Below are positions 1 to 7,258 of a stretch of 16,777 bases of DNA, piece by piece. Within the stretch, counting starts at the first letter, position 1. Each line of letters starts with the position of its first letter. This DNA comes from an uncultured Collinsella sp. (lineage in GTDB: Bacteria > Actinomycetota > Coriobacteriia > Coriobacteriales > Coriobacteriaceae): assembly GCA_900553215.1 (NCBI GenBank), contig USCJ01000007.1, forward strand, positions 1 to 16,777, written 5' to 3'. The notes under the pieces were generated by a model that was not told where the DNA came from, made no database searches, and saw only the letters and a program-made list of their open reading frames with translations. The translations under genes and the position numbers were made by a program.

Positions 1-55
1 GAGCGTCCGGCTGATAACCGGGAGGTCACAAGTTCGAATCTTGTCAGGTCCACCA
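1..55 (+). tRNA. tRNA-Ile (GAT), 3' part only
   Basis: The first 55 bases are identical to the last 55 bases of the complete tRNA-Ile at 203-279. They include the GAT anticodon loop, the T arm and the encoded CCA (53-55). The 5' acceptor strand and most of the D arm lie before the window. The window edge cuts the gene, so it need not be broken in the genome. It is a second exact copy of the same isoacceptor. Confidence 0.93.
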
Positions 56-66
56 CTTTCTTTCGC

Positions 67-111
67 AATAAACACCCCAGCGAGAGCCGAGTCGCCGCTG
101 GGGTGTTTATT
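67..111 (+). terminator. Perfect 16-bp hairpin between tRNA-Ile and tRNA-Ala
   Basis: Bases 67-82 pair perfectly with 96-111 (16 bp, 13-nt loop). The outer end of the stem is A/T-rich (AATAAACA / TGTTTATT) and the core is GC-rich, as in bidirectional intrinsic terminators. There is no separate long T run after it, so termination may be partial. It sits 11 nt after the CCA of the first tRNA-Ile and 11 nt before tRNA-Ala. Confidence 0.7.
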
Positions 112-122
112 ACTGTCTCCGT

Positions 123-198
123 GGGGGTTTAGCTCAGCTGGGAGAGCGCGGGCTTTGCAAGCCTGAGGTCAGGGGTTCGATCCCCCTAACCTCCACCA
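123..198 (+). tRNA. tRNA-Ala (TGC)
   Basis: The 76-nt cloverleaf has a seven-pair acceptor stem (GGGGGTT with AACCTCC, including one G-U), an anticodon loop with TGC at 156-158, a GGTTCGATCC T arm and encoded CCA (196-198). It decodes GCA and other GCN codons. It is four bases upstream of tRNA-Ile and must be cotranscribed with it. The Ala/Ile pairing is the one usually seen in rRNA spacers, but no rRNA is visible in this window. Confidence 0.97.
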
Positions 199-202
199 TG
201 AT

Positions 203-279
203 GGACCTGTAGCTCAGTTGGTTAGAGCGTCCGGCTGATAACCGGGAGGTCACAAGTTCGAATCTTGTCAGGTCCACCA
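203..279 (+). tRNA. tRNA-Ile (GAT)
   Basis: The 77-nt cloverleaf has acceptor stem GGACCTG paired with CAGGTCC, anticodon GAT at 237-239, T arm GTTCGAATC and encoded CCA at 277-279. It decodes ATC and ATT. It is an exact copy of the partial gene at 1-55 over the shared 55 bases. A terminator follows 12 nt later. Confidence 0.97.
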
Positions 280-290
280 TCAAAACTGTG

Positions 291-324
291 AAGAGCCTTG
301 GGGCGTTGCCTCAGGGCTTTTTTC
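291..324 (+). terminator. Intrinsic terminator of the tRNA-Ala/tRNA-Ile unit
   Basis: Bases 291-304 pair with 308-321 over about 14 positions. Several are G-U pairs and one pair near the base is mismatched. The loop is GTT, and a T run at 318-323 closes it. It separates the tRNA unit from the protein genes that follow. Confidence 0.85.
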
Positions 325-351
325 TTGTCTGCGATAAATCTCATTTTGGTT

Positions 352-381
352 TTGTGTGCTGTGCGAAAGATTGGGTAGTAT
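352..381 (+). promoter_or_regulatory. Possible sigma-70-type promoter for the 438-1808 genes
   Basis: TTGTGT (352-357) and TAGTAT (376-381) are spaced 18 nt apart and lie about 57 nt before the nuclease-family start codon, just after the tRNA terminator. The match to consensus is moderate, so this is tentative. Confidence 0.35.
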
Positions 382-437
382 AGCTATTCAATGCGGCGGG
401 CTGCCGCGTGTTAACCGCTACGTACCGGAGGTGTTCC

Positions 438-938
438 ATGGTTCGTGTCGACATAGAGACCATCGTCATGGCCGCCGGTCCCGTGCCATCGCTTATCGTG
501 CTTCGTGAGCGCAGCAGCAAATCGGACTCGCCCGCGCCGCTGCGTTCCCTTTCCATTCAGACTGGTTCGTTTGAAGCTGCTGCCATCAGCCGCGGCATCG
601 ATAGCGGCCGCGCCGAGCGCCCGATCACCCATGACCTGTTGCTCGATACCGTTGACGCCCTGGGCGCCAAGCTCGAGCGCATCGAGATCGTCCGCGCCGA
701 GCCGCCGGTGTTCTACGCGACGATCGTCGTACTGGCCGATGGCGAGGAGCGCAAGATCGACGCCCGCCCCAGTGATGCCATTGCCCTTGCCGTGCGCAGC
801 AATGCTCCCATGTTTGTGGAGGACGACATCATGAATCGCCTGGGCACTGTTTCTACCCACGCCGAGGAAGTCGACGACGAGCAGGAGTTCGAGAAGTTCG
901 ACGAGTTCGTCCATACGCTCTCCCCCGATGACTTCTAA
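438..938 (+). CDS. Bifunctional nuclease family protein (DUF151)
   Basis: This 166-residue protein has the DUF151/BFN fold signature: RPITHDLLLD at 61-70, then FYATIVVL, then IDARPSDAIALAVR (108-120) and a conserved APMFVEDD segment. Members of the family are small cytoplasmic proteins, some reported to have DNase and RNase activity; the substrate here is unknown. The tail (143-166) is strongly acidic, which is common in actinobacterial members. ATG 438 is chosen because GGAGG (427-431) sits six bases upstream. A longer in-frame GTG start at 408 has no such site. The next gene begins directly at its stop codon, so translation is probably coupled. Confidence 0.9.
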   Translation: MVRVDIETIVMAAGPVPSLIVLRERSSKSDSPAPLRSLSIQTGSFEAAAISRGIDSGRAERPITHDLLLDTVDALGAKLERIEIVRAEPPVFYATIVVLADGEERKIDARPSDAIALAVRSNAPMFVEDDIMNRLGTVSTHAEEVDDEQEFEKFDEFVHTLSPDDF

Positions 939-1328
939 ATGCGGGGCGGCCAGGATGCGGAGCGTTCGTTGATGGCCGGCGGTATGTCGGCTGAGGCGGC
1001 GGCCATTGCGCGCGAGGCCCAGATGCGCTCGGAGGCTTCTGAGGCGGCTCGCATTGCCTATGTGACGCAGGCCCGCACGCTTCGCGAGCGCCGCGGCTCG
1101 TTTATCAAGATGGTTGTCGTCTCCGCCCTTGTTGCGGCAATCTGCTCGCGCCTTCGTGGTACAGTTGGTGCGCTTGGGTTTTCGATCTCTACGGGCCTCG
1201 TGATCTGGGGTGTGGTCGATGCGGTAATGCTGACCAGTCAGATCAAGGTGCTCGACAAGCGCGCGATGGATATGATGCGCGCCCGCGACGCTGCCGCCAA
1301 GATCGCTGCCGAGGCACAGGAACTGTAA
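939..1328 (+). CDS. Small two-pass membrane protein, unknown function
   Basis: This 129-residue protein matches no family I recognise. The first 50 residues are Ala/Glu/Arg-rich and probably helical or coiled-coil. Two hydrophobic segments follow, at about 55-71 and 78-100, and then a charged Ala-rich helix to the end, so both termini are probably cytoplasmic. ATG 939 touches the upstream stop (TAAATG), which suggests coupling but gives no Shine-Dalgarno. ATG 972 has GGAG (959-962) nine bases upstream and is a good alternative, giving 118 residues. Coding-type codon bias is clear. The function is not inferable from context. Confidence 0.8.
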   Translation: MRGGQDAERSLMAGGMSAEAAAIAREAQMRSEASEAARIAYVTQARTLRERRGSFIKMVVVSALVAAICSRLRGTVGALGFSISTGLVIWGVVDAVMLTSQIKVLDKRAMDMMRARDAAAKIAAEAQEL

Positions 1329-1358
1329 CGACGCCAGACTCGATGGGAAGGTCTAAAG

Positions 1359-1808
1359 ATGGCACAGGATATGCAGGACGCCGGTAACGTCTCCGCCGAG
1401 CTCGACGCCATGGTGTGTGACCTGATTGGTGCGTTCTTGGACGACCTTGCCGCCGGCGAGAATCCGGGCGTAGTTGTGGCGATCGAGGACGCTGCTTCCA
1501 ACCGATATCTGGCGGCGCTCGACGAGGACGGCGAAGAGGCGTGCCTCGAGGCGGCCACCAACTTTATCTCCGAGCACAAGATGGGTCTTAAGGACGAGGG
1601 CCTGGGCCGCATCGCCCGCTATGCCATCGGCTACACCGGTTGTGTCGAAATTGACGGCGGCTATCACGACGCCCTGCTCGTGAGCTTCTTCGAAACCACG
1701 CTCGAGAGCGGTTTTTCGGCATATGTGCTGTATGAGGGCATGGGCGCCGGCGATGGTTTTATGTGGAGCGACCCTGAACCTGCAGGTGAGGAAACCCCTC
1801 TCATCTAA
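1359..1808 (+). CDS. Hypothetical acidic soluble protein
   Basis: This 149-residue protein has no signal peptide or membrane segment and is rich in Asp/Glu. I do not recognise a named family. It has an N-terminal helix (about 8-32), then alternating strand-like segments (GVVVAIED, NRYLAAL) and a central segment, GRIARYAIGYTGCVEIDGGYHDALLVSFFET, that looks like a compact alpha/beta fold with a conserved-looking Gly-rich turn. GGGAAGG (1345-1351) lies seven bases before ATG 1359. It starts 30 bases after the membrane-protein gene and probably shares its transcript. A leader of about 117 bases separates it from typA. Confidence 0.8.
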   Translation: MAQDMQDAGNVSAELDAMVCDLIGAFLDDLAAGENPGVVVAIEDAASNRYLAALDEDGEEACLEAATNFISEHKMGLKDEGLGRIARYAIGYTGCVEIDGGYHDALLVSFFETTLESGFSAYVLYEGMGAGDGFMWSDPEPAGEETPLI

Positions 1809-1850
1809 AATCGCTAAAATAAACGAGTTTTCGGTAAAAGGCTCAATATT

Positions 1851-1878
1851 CCCGCCGAGCGTTGTGTTGCTGGGCGGG
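1851..1878 (+). promoter_or_regulatory. Hairpin in the typA upstream region
   Basis: CCCGCCGAGC (1851-1860) pairs with GCTGGGCGGG (1869-1878) over ten positions with one internal G-G mismatch and an 8-nt loop. No T run follows, so a strong intrinsic terminator is unlikely. It lies 47 nt before the typA start and could be a weak terminator of the preceding genes or part of the typA leader. The A/T-rich TATATGGAT near 1900 could hold a -10 element, but I cannot define a -35. Confidence 0.4.
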
Positions 1879-1925
1879 TCACATACGCGTGCCGTTTGTA
1901 TATGGATAGAAGATAGGGGAACTAC

Positions 1926-3764
<1,839 letters not shown>

Positions 3765-3791
3765 GCGCTGGGGCTTATAACCGCCAATAAG

Positions 3792-3826
3792 AAAGGGCGT
3801 CGACCGCAATGGTCGGCGCCCTTTTT
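3792..3826 (+). terminator. Intrinsic terminator of typA
   Basis: The 14-bp stem (3792-3805 with 3811-3824, one G-U) has a GCAAT loop, and its 3' side runs into TTTTT (3822-3826). It lies 28 nt after the typA stop. Confidence 0.93.
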
Positions 3827-3853
3827 GGTGCAATGGGATCAGGTTGCTTTGCG

Positions 3854-3886
3854 CCACCACAAAGGTGCCTGGCCCTTTTGTGGTGG
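3854..3886. repeat. Palindromic hairpin between convergent genes, REP-like
   Basis: CCACCACAAA (3854-3863) pairs with TTTGTGGTGG (3877-3886). The 13-nt loop GGTGCCTGGCCCT looks like a decayed copy of a longer palindrome of the form AAAGGTGCC / GGCACCTTT. It lies eight bases beyond the stop of the minus-strand gene and has no T tail in either direction. It could be a terminator for that gene or an intergenic palindromic repeat. Copy number cannot be judged here. Confidence 0.4.
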
Positions 3887-3893
3887 TTGGCGG

Positions 3894-5039
3894 CTAGGCG
3901 GTGGGGAGTCCTGGCGTGTTAGCCGGCTGCTGCGGCTTGAGGTGGGCGTTGCGCCAGATGATCTGGATGGCGTAGCCGAGCGTGAAGACGAAGGCTACAC
4001 CGCTGACAAAGTTGCCCATAAGAGGAAGTGCCGTGAGTGCGCCCGCGACGATACCGCCCACGGCGGCCATGGCGTAGCGGTTTTGGTTGTGTCCGACCAT
4101 GCGCGCGACCGCGGTGCCCGTAAATGCCGCCGAGACCAAAGCGATGCCGATGACGCCGCACATGAGGGCGGCGGCGAGCGACAGGCCTGCAATCGAGATG
4201 ATGAGCAGCAGCACGGCGGGAGCGGCGGCGACCGTGCCCAGAAGACCACTTACCCACAGCGGCATGGGACGCTGATGGAGCATGCCGGCAGCGCTGGCGG
4301 TTGCGCGTGGAAAGACAAGCTCAAGCAGGATGGCGACAAAGCAGGTGGAAAGCGCCGCGGCAACGATGCCGCCGATAATGTCGTTGGCCGTAGAGGTGTT
4401 CTCGTTCTCGGTCCGGTCGATCTTGAGAGCTCCGACCTGGGCGCCCTCGGCCCGCTCGGGGTCCTGTGAGACGTGGGCGTTCACCGTGCCGGTGATGCGG
4501 GCGGCTTTACCCAGGATGAGCTTGTCGGCCCAGACCTCAACATCGCCATCGACGGTGCCGTCGATGGTTACGGTGTCGCCGGCAAGCGCCGCCGATTTGG
4601 CGGAGCCGCGCAGGGCGACCGTTTCGCCTGCCGCGTAAAAACAGTTGGCGGTGCTGCCGGTGTTGAGCACGACGTGCTGGCCGGCCACCGTGACGCTGCC
4701 ATCGATTGCGGTTTTGGCGATATCGATGGTGCGTGCCGCCAGACGAACGGCGCCGCCTACGGTGCAATCGCGAATCGACAGGTTCTCACCCGCCGCGATA
4801 ATATCGCGGCCGATGGAGGCGTCGTCTAGGTTGAGACTTTGGCCGGCCCAGTACAGGTCGCCTTCGATACCGGACGGAGTTGAGTCAACTTCGGTTGCGA
4901 GCACGTTTCCCGCGGTGTCGGTGCCGGCGAACGACACCGTGGGAAGTGCGGTGAGCGCGAGCGCAATCAGCGCGAATAGGATGGTGATGCGGGCCTGCGC
5001 TTTGTGGCGCCGGATCGACGGTACTTGGTTGCAAGGCAT
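3894..5039 (-). CDS. Exported membrane protein with bactofilin-like repeat domain
   Basis: This 381-residue protein starts with a basic segment and a hydrophobic signal peptide (about 17-38, cleavage near VSFA-GT). Residues 45-195 are a run of short Gly/Asp turns with alternating hydrophobics (for example DCTVGGAVRLAARTIDI and DGTVDGDVEVWADKLIL), the pattern of a right-handed beta-helix as in bactofilin-like, polymer-forming domains. After a linker with many charged residues come about four or five transmembrane helices (220-370). The architecture resembles exported polymer-forming/DUF8173-type proteins, which may organise an envelope structure, but the role is unknown. ATG 5039 is chosen because GAAGGA lies six bases upstream. 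A longer TTG start at 5087 lacks such a site and would read through the palindrome. Confidence 0.82.
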   Translation of the reverse strand: MPCNQVPSIRRHKAQARITILFALIALALTALPTVSFAGTDTAGNVLATEVDSTPSGIEGDLYWAGQSLNLDDASIGRDIIAAGENLSIRDCTVGGAVRLAARTIDIAKTAIDGSVTVAGQHVVLNTGSTANCFYAAGETVALRGSAKSAALAGDTVTIDGTVDGDVEVWADKLILGKAARITGTVNAHVSQDPERAEGAQVGALKIDRTENENTSTANDIIGGIVAAALSTCFVAILLELVFPRATASAAGMLHQRPMPLWVSGLLGTVAAAPAVLLLIISIAGLSLAAALMCGVIGIALVSAAFTGTAVARMVGHNQNRYAMAAVGGIVAGALTALPLMGNFVSGVAFVFTLGYAIQIIWRNAHLKPQQPANTPGLPTA

Positions 5040-5051
5040 AGTGAATCCTTC

Positions 5052-5076
5052 GTTAGATACTCGACAGGTATCTAAC
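5052..5076. promoter_or_regulatory. Perfect 9-bp palindrome, putative operator
   Basis: GTTAGATAC (5052-5060) and GTATCTAAC (5068-5076) form a perfect inverted repeat with a 7-bp spacer. It ends directly against the Shine-Dalgarno (5046-5051) of the minus-strand exported protein. Read on the minus strand, the arm TATCTAAC could overlap a -10 element. Size, symmetry and position suit a dimeric repressor site. A hairpin in the mRNA leader that affects translation is the alternative. No regulator gene is adjacent. Confidence 0.55.
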
Positions 5077-5145
5077 AGGGTACCCAACGCGCGGGCGCTC
5101 TAAAAGAATCTCTCGGTTGCATTTCGAGGGGTTGTGCTGTGCTAC

Positions 5146-5835
5146 CTACTTTTTACGGTGCAAAAAGCGCGCGATGTCTTCCTCGGTAGGGCTTTTAATG
5201 TCAAAGCGCAGTGATAGCCAACGCAGCCCCATGGTCACCACAACGCATACGACCAGCGCGGCAACATTGCTCATGAGGCCGCTCATGACGAGGGCTACAT
5301 AGCTTGCCGATCCGGCGATGGCCGCGATGGCATAGAAGTTGGTGCGTTGGAAAATGCCCGGGACCACGCCCATAAAGCCGTCGCGCAGCATGCCGCCGCC
5401 CACGGCGGTAAAGAAGCCCATCATGATACATACGGCGGGCGCAAATCCGTACACCAACGCCTTGTCCGCGCCGGTTGCTGCATAGATGCCGACCGAGATG
5501 ATGTCGAGCAGGGGAATGAGTTTTTCGGGCTTATCGACGATTGCCGGGAAGATATAGATGATGGCGGCTGTGGCGATGGAGAGCGGTAGTGCCATGGGCT
5601 GGTTGAGGATGTAGACGTTGCCCACCTGCAGCGTCATGTCGCGTAAAAGACCGCCGCCCAAGCCACAGACCACGGCAAGCGCGACCGCGCCCACCAGATC
5701 GAGCTTGTGCTCGCGCGCGACCAACACGCCCGAGATTGAAGCCGCGACGACGGCGAACATTTCGAGCCAAAACGGGATGGCGACCATGGCATCTGTGGCG
5801 TGTGAGGTAACGGTCATAGCGGCGACGACGGGCAA
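5146..5835 (-). CDS. TRIC/UPF0126 family channel or glycine-transporter-like protein
   Basis: This 229-residue protein has seven predicted membrane helices in two inverted repeats of three plus one. The diagnostic motif appears twice: GLGGGLLRD (58-66) and GGGMLRD (146-152). Prokaryotic TRIC proteins are trimeric cation channels, and some UPF0126 members such as YadS/YicG are linked to glycine uptake; the substrate here cannot be told from sequence. TTG 5835 is taken as the start because AAAAGGA is seven bases upstream. ATG 5817 gives a protein six residues shorter with no ribosome site. It is upstream of, and on the same strand as, the bactofilin-like gene, with a gap of about 106 bases. Confidence 0.9.
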   Translation of the reverse strand: MPVVAAMTVTSHATDAMVAIPFWLEMFAVVAASISGVLVAREHKLDLVGAVALAVVCGLGGGLLRDMTLQVGNVYILNQPMALPLSIATAAIIYIFPAIVDKPEKLIPLLDIISVGIYAATGADKALVYGFAPAVCIMMGFFTAVGGGMLRDGFMGVVPGIFQRTNFYAIAAIAGSASYVALVMSGLMSNVAALVVCVVVTMGLRWLSLRFDIKSPTEEDIARFLHRKK

Positions 5836-6013
5836 GATGGGGTCCTTTTGGTTGCGGGTTTAGACAATGCCCGTACATAGTACATGGTTGGCGGGCGTGG
5901 TGATCCTATTGCTCGGTAAACGGTCGGGACTGGGTGGGGGCGTAGGTTCCATGTTTGGGGATCTGGGTCGATGCTGAACGCGATGGGGGCGTGGCTGAAT
6001 AGGAGGGATGTCC

Positions 6014-6061
6014 AAATTTTGAGCTTTGCTCAAAATTTATCCGGTCGGCTTACGCCGACCG
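6014..6061. repeat. Two adjacent perfect hairpins
   Basis: AAATTTTGAGC (6014-6024) pairs perfectly with 6028-6038 (11 bp, TTT loop). Three bases on, CGGTCGGC (6042-6049) pairs with 6054-6061 (8 bp, TTAC loop). They do not look like ordinary terminators. With the third hairpin at 6072-6094 they form a compact structured block of about 80 bases. Confidence 0.6.
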
Positions 6062-6071
6062 CGCTGCGCTA

Positions 6072-6098
6072 AAAACGCGCCACGGGCGCGTTTTCTTT
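6072..6098. terminator. Bidirectional terminator-like hairpin
   Basis: AAAACGCGCC (6072-6081) pairs perfectly with GGCGCGTTTT (6085-6094), with loop ACG and T-rich bases on the plus strand (TTTTCTTT). On the minus strand it also ends in a run of five T. It could back up the tRNA-Ser terminator on the minus strand. No plus-strand gene needs it. Confidence 0.6.
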
Positions 6099-6144
6099 AC
6101 GCTCCGCGCCCTGGCGGGTTCGAATCGTTATTGAAATGTGCACG

Positions 6145-6172
6145 AAAAGAAAAAGGCCCATTGCTGGGGCTT
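6145..6172 (-). terminator. Intrinsic terminator after tRNA-Ser(CGA)
   Basis: On the minus strand, 6172-6167 pairs with 6159-6154 (6 bp with one G-U, 7-nt loop). The RNA tract is then almost all U, interrupted by one C (6154-6145). It lies 12 nt beyond the CCA end of the tRNA. Confidence 0.65.
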
Positions 6173-6183
6173 ATACCATCTAA

Positions 6184-6274
6184 TGGCGGAGGAGGAGGGA
6201 TTCGAACCCTCGTGACCTTATACAGGCCAAACGGTTTTCGAGACCGCCGCATTCAACCACTCTGCCACCCCTCC
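6184..6274 (-). tRNA. tRNA-Ser (CGA)
   Basis: This 91-nt class II tRNA has a long variable arm. The acceptor GGAGGGG pairs with CTCCTCC (one G-U), the discriminator is G, and CCA is encoded at 6186-6184. The anticodon loop CTCGAAA gives CGA (plus-strand TCG at 6238-6240), which decodes TCG. It is downstream of tRNA-Ser(GGA) on the same strand, with a terminator-like hairpin between them. Confidence 0.95.
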
Positions 6275-6283
6275 GCGTGGGGT

Positions 6284-6314
6284 AAAAACAAAGCAGGCTC
6301 GAAGGCCTGCTTTG
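6284..6314 (-). terminator. Terminator between the two tRNA-Ser genes
   Basis: CAAAGCAGGC (minus, 6314-6305) pairs perfectly with 6298-6289 (10 bp, 6-nt loop). The minus strand then reads five T (6288-6284). It begins nine bases after tRNA-Ser(GGA) and ends ten bases before tRNA-Ser(CGA), leaving no obvious room for a separate promoter for the second gene. Confidence 0.85.
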
Positions 6315-6322
6315 GAATTAAC

Positions 6323-6413
6323 TGGCGGAGAGTCAGGGATTTGAACCCTGGAGACGTTTTTGACGCCTACACGATTTCCAATCGTGCTCCTTCGGCCACT
6401 CGGACAACTCTCC
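6323..6413 (-). tRNA. tRNA-Ser (GGA)
   Basis: This 91-nt class II tRNA has acceptor GGAGAGT paired with ACTCTCC, discriminator G and encoded CCA (6325-6323). The anticodon stem CACGA/TCGTG holds loop TTGGAAA with anticodon GGA, decoding TCC and TCT. A long variable arm is present. A good promoter lies just upstream (6457-6430). Confidence 0.96.
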
Positions 6414-6429
6414 GTTAAATGCGAAAGTC

Positions 6430-6457
6430 AGTATACACGAGGAATCGAAAAGTGCAA
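6430..6457 (-). promoter_or_regulatory. Promoter of the tRNA-Ser genes
   Basis: On the minus strand, TTGCAC (6457-6452) and TATACT (6435-6430) are 16 bp apart. The -10 is one base from consensus and ends 16 bases before the tRNA-Ser(GGA) 5' end, which places the transcription start right before the tRNA. Confidence 0.75.
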
Positions 6458-6816
6458 ACAGAAAACTTGGCAATTTTTAAAACGTGCGGCCGCGCTTGGC
6501 TCTGCAGCGGGGGTTGAGGTGCCAAAAAACGGCTTCCGACCAGCGCGGTTGATCAACTCAATTGTTCAAAAGGGGTATTCATAAGCGACTTGGCAATGAA
6601 TTTAAAAATCTTTGGGTGGTGCTGTGGACCACTGGTATGCATTTCGCGACCACAGCCTTGTGCCCGTTGACCTGCGGCCTGGCTCAGCTTGTCACCACGG
6701 CACCGTATCTTGTCCACAGATCCGTCAAGCATTGGTCAGCATTTGGTTGGAATGCGCATGAAATGCCGTGTGAGTATGGGCATATGTGGAGGTCATGAGG
6801 TTGTAGCTGCATATTC
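6458..6816. other. Non-coding divergent region upstream of rpsF
   Basis: This stretch of about 360 bases has no convincing gene; the short frames here start at TTG, lack ribosome sites and have poor codon bias. It contains TTGTCCACA (6710-6718), identical to a GC-rich actinobacterial-type DnaA box, and an inverted 8-of-9 match, TGTGGACCA (6623-6631). An A/T-rich patch lies around 6577-6614. It separates the divergent tRNA-Ser and rpsF promoters. Confidence 0.5.
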
Positions 6817-6845
6817 TTGCGGCCTGGGAGGTTGAAAGATATTAT
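6817..6845 (+). promoter_or_regulatory. Promoter of the rpsF-ssb-rpsR-rplI operon
   Basis: TTGCGG (6817-6822) and TATTAT (6840-6845) are exactly 17 bp apart. The predicted start near 6852 leaves a leader of about 65 bases before rpsF. Confidence 0.6.
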
Positions 6846-6861
6846 TACCAAGTCTTTTCCT

Positions 6862-6890
6862 GCTTCAGGCGCACCTTCACGACCTGAAGC
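6862..6890 (+). promoter_or_regulatory. Leader hairpin before rpsF
   Basis: GCTTCAGG (6862-6869) pairs perfectly with CCTGAAGC (6883-6890) around a 13-nt loop. It sits in the predicted 5' leader, 13 bases before the Shine-Dalgarno. S6 operons often carry an S6:S18-binding leader RNA. The CCG signature of that motif is not evident here, so assignment to that family is not supported. Confidence 0.5.
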
Positions 6891-6916
6891 CACATTTGCC
6901 CAGAGGAGGTGACAAT

Positions 6917-7210
6917 ATGAAGGCTTATGAACTGCTGTTCTTTGTTGACCCGTCGCTCGACCCCGAGACTCGTCTCGCTGTTATGAAGCGTATCGATACC
7001 ACGATCGCTGAGGGCGCTGGCAAGGTCGACTCCGTTGACGAGTGGGGCAAGCGCAAGCTCGCCTACGAGATCAACGACCTCACCGATGGTGACTACACCC
7101 TCATCAACTTCCACGCAGATCCTACCCAGATCGCCGAGCTTGATCGCGTCCTGCGCATCACCGACGCTGTGGTCCGCCACATGATCGTCCGTCGCGACGA
7201 CCAGGAGTAA
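6917..7210 (+). CDS. rpsF: 30S ribosomal protein S6
   Basis: This 97-residue protein has the normal S6 length and the signature WGKRKLAYEIND, with the typical start MKAYELLFFVDP and end VRHMIVRRDD. S6 binds S18 and the central domain of 16S rRNA. ATG 6917 follows a near-perfect AGAGGAGGTGA (6902-6912). The upstream TTG at 6896 has nothing comparable. It is the first gene of an operon with ssb, rpsR and rplI. Confidence 0.98.
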   Translation: MKAYELLFFVDPSLDPETRLAVMKRIDTTIAEGAGKVDSVDEWGKRKLAYEINDLTDGDYTLINFHADPTQIAELDRVLRITDAVVRHMIVRRDDQE

Positions 7211-7258
7211 GACTGTCGTTTTGGACTGGGCTTGTGCCCCAAGAGGAAGTAGTGAGTT

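Larger units (their letters stand above)
5836..6144. other. Non-coding stretch with tandem hairpins
   Basis: I see no convincing gene between the TRIC-like gene and the tRNA-Ser genes. An apparent plus-strand reading frame from 6026 to 6418 merely crosses the antisense of the two tRNAs. Bases 5873-5883 hold a short GTAC-ATA-GTAC symmetry near where the TRIC-gene promoter should lie. Three perfect hairpins fill 6014-6094 and are listed separately. Bases 6116-6126 match a tRNA T-loop (GGGTTCGAATC), but the T stem does not close. Confidence 0.6.

Noticed and set aside
6026-6418. Apparent plus-strand protein gene across the tRNA-Ser pair
   Set aside because: It reads the antisense of two clear tRNA genes, producing the familiar spurious GGGGGIRTLV and RRVRDLNPG peptides.
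6577-6718. Chromosome replication origin
   Set aside because: Only two DnaA-like boxes and one A/T-rich patch are present, with no dnaA or dnaN nearby.
6562-6798. Short TTG-initiated frame upstream of rpsF
   Set aside because: It has no ribosome site, atypical composition and overlaps the promoter region; no recognisable protein.
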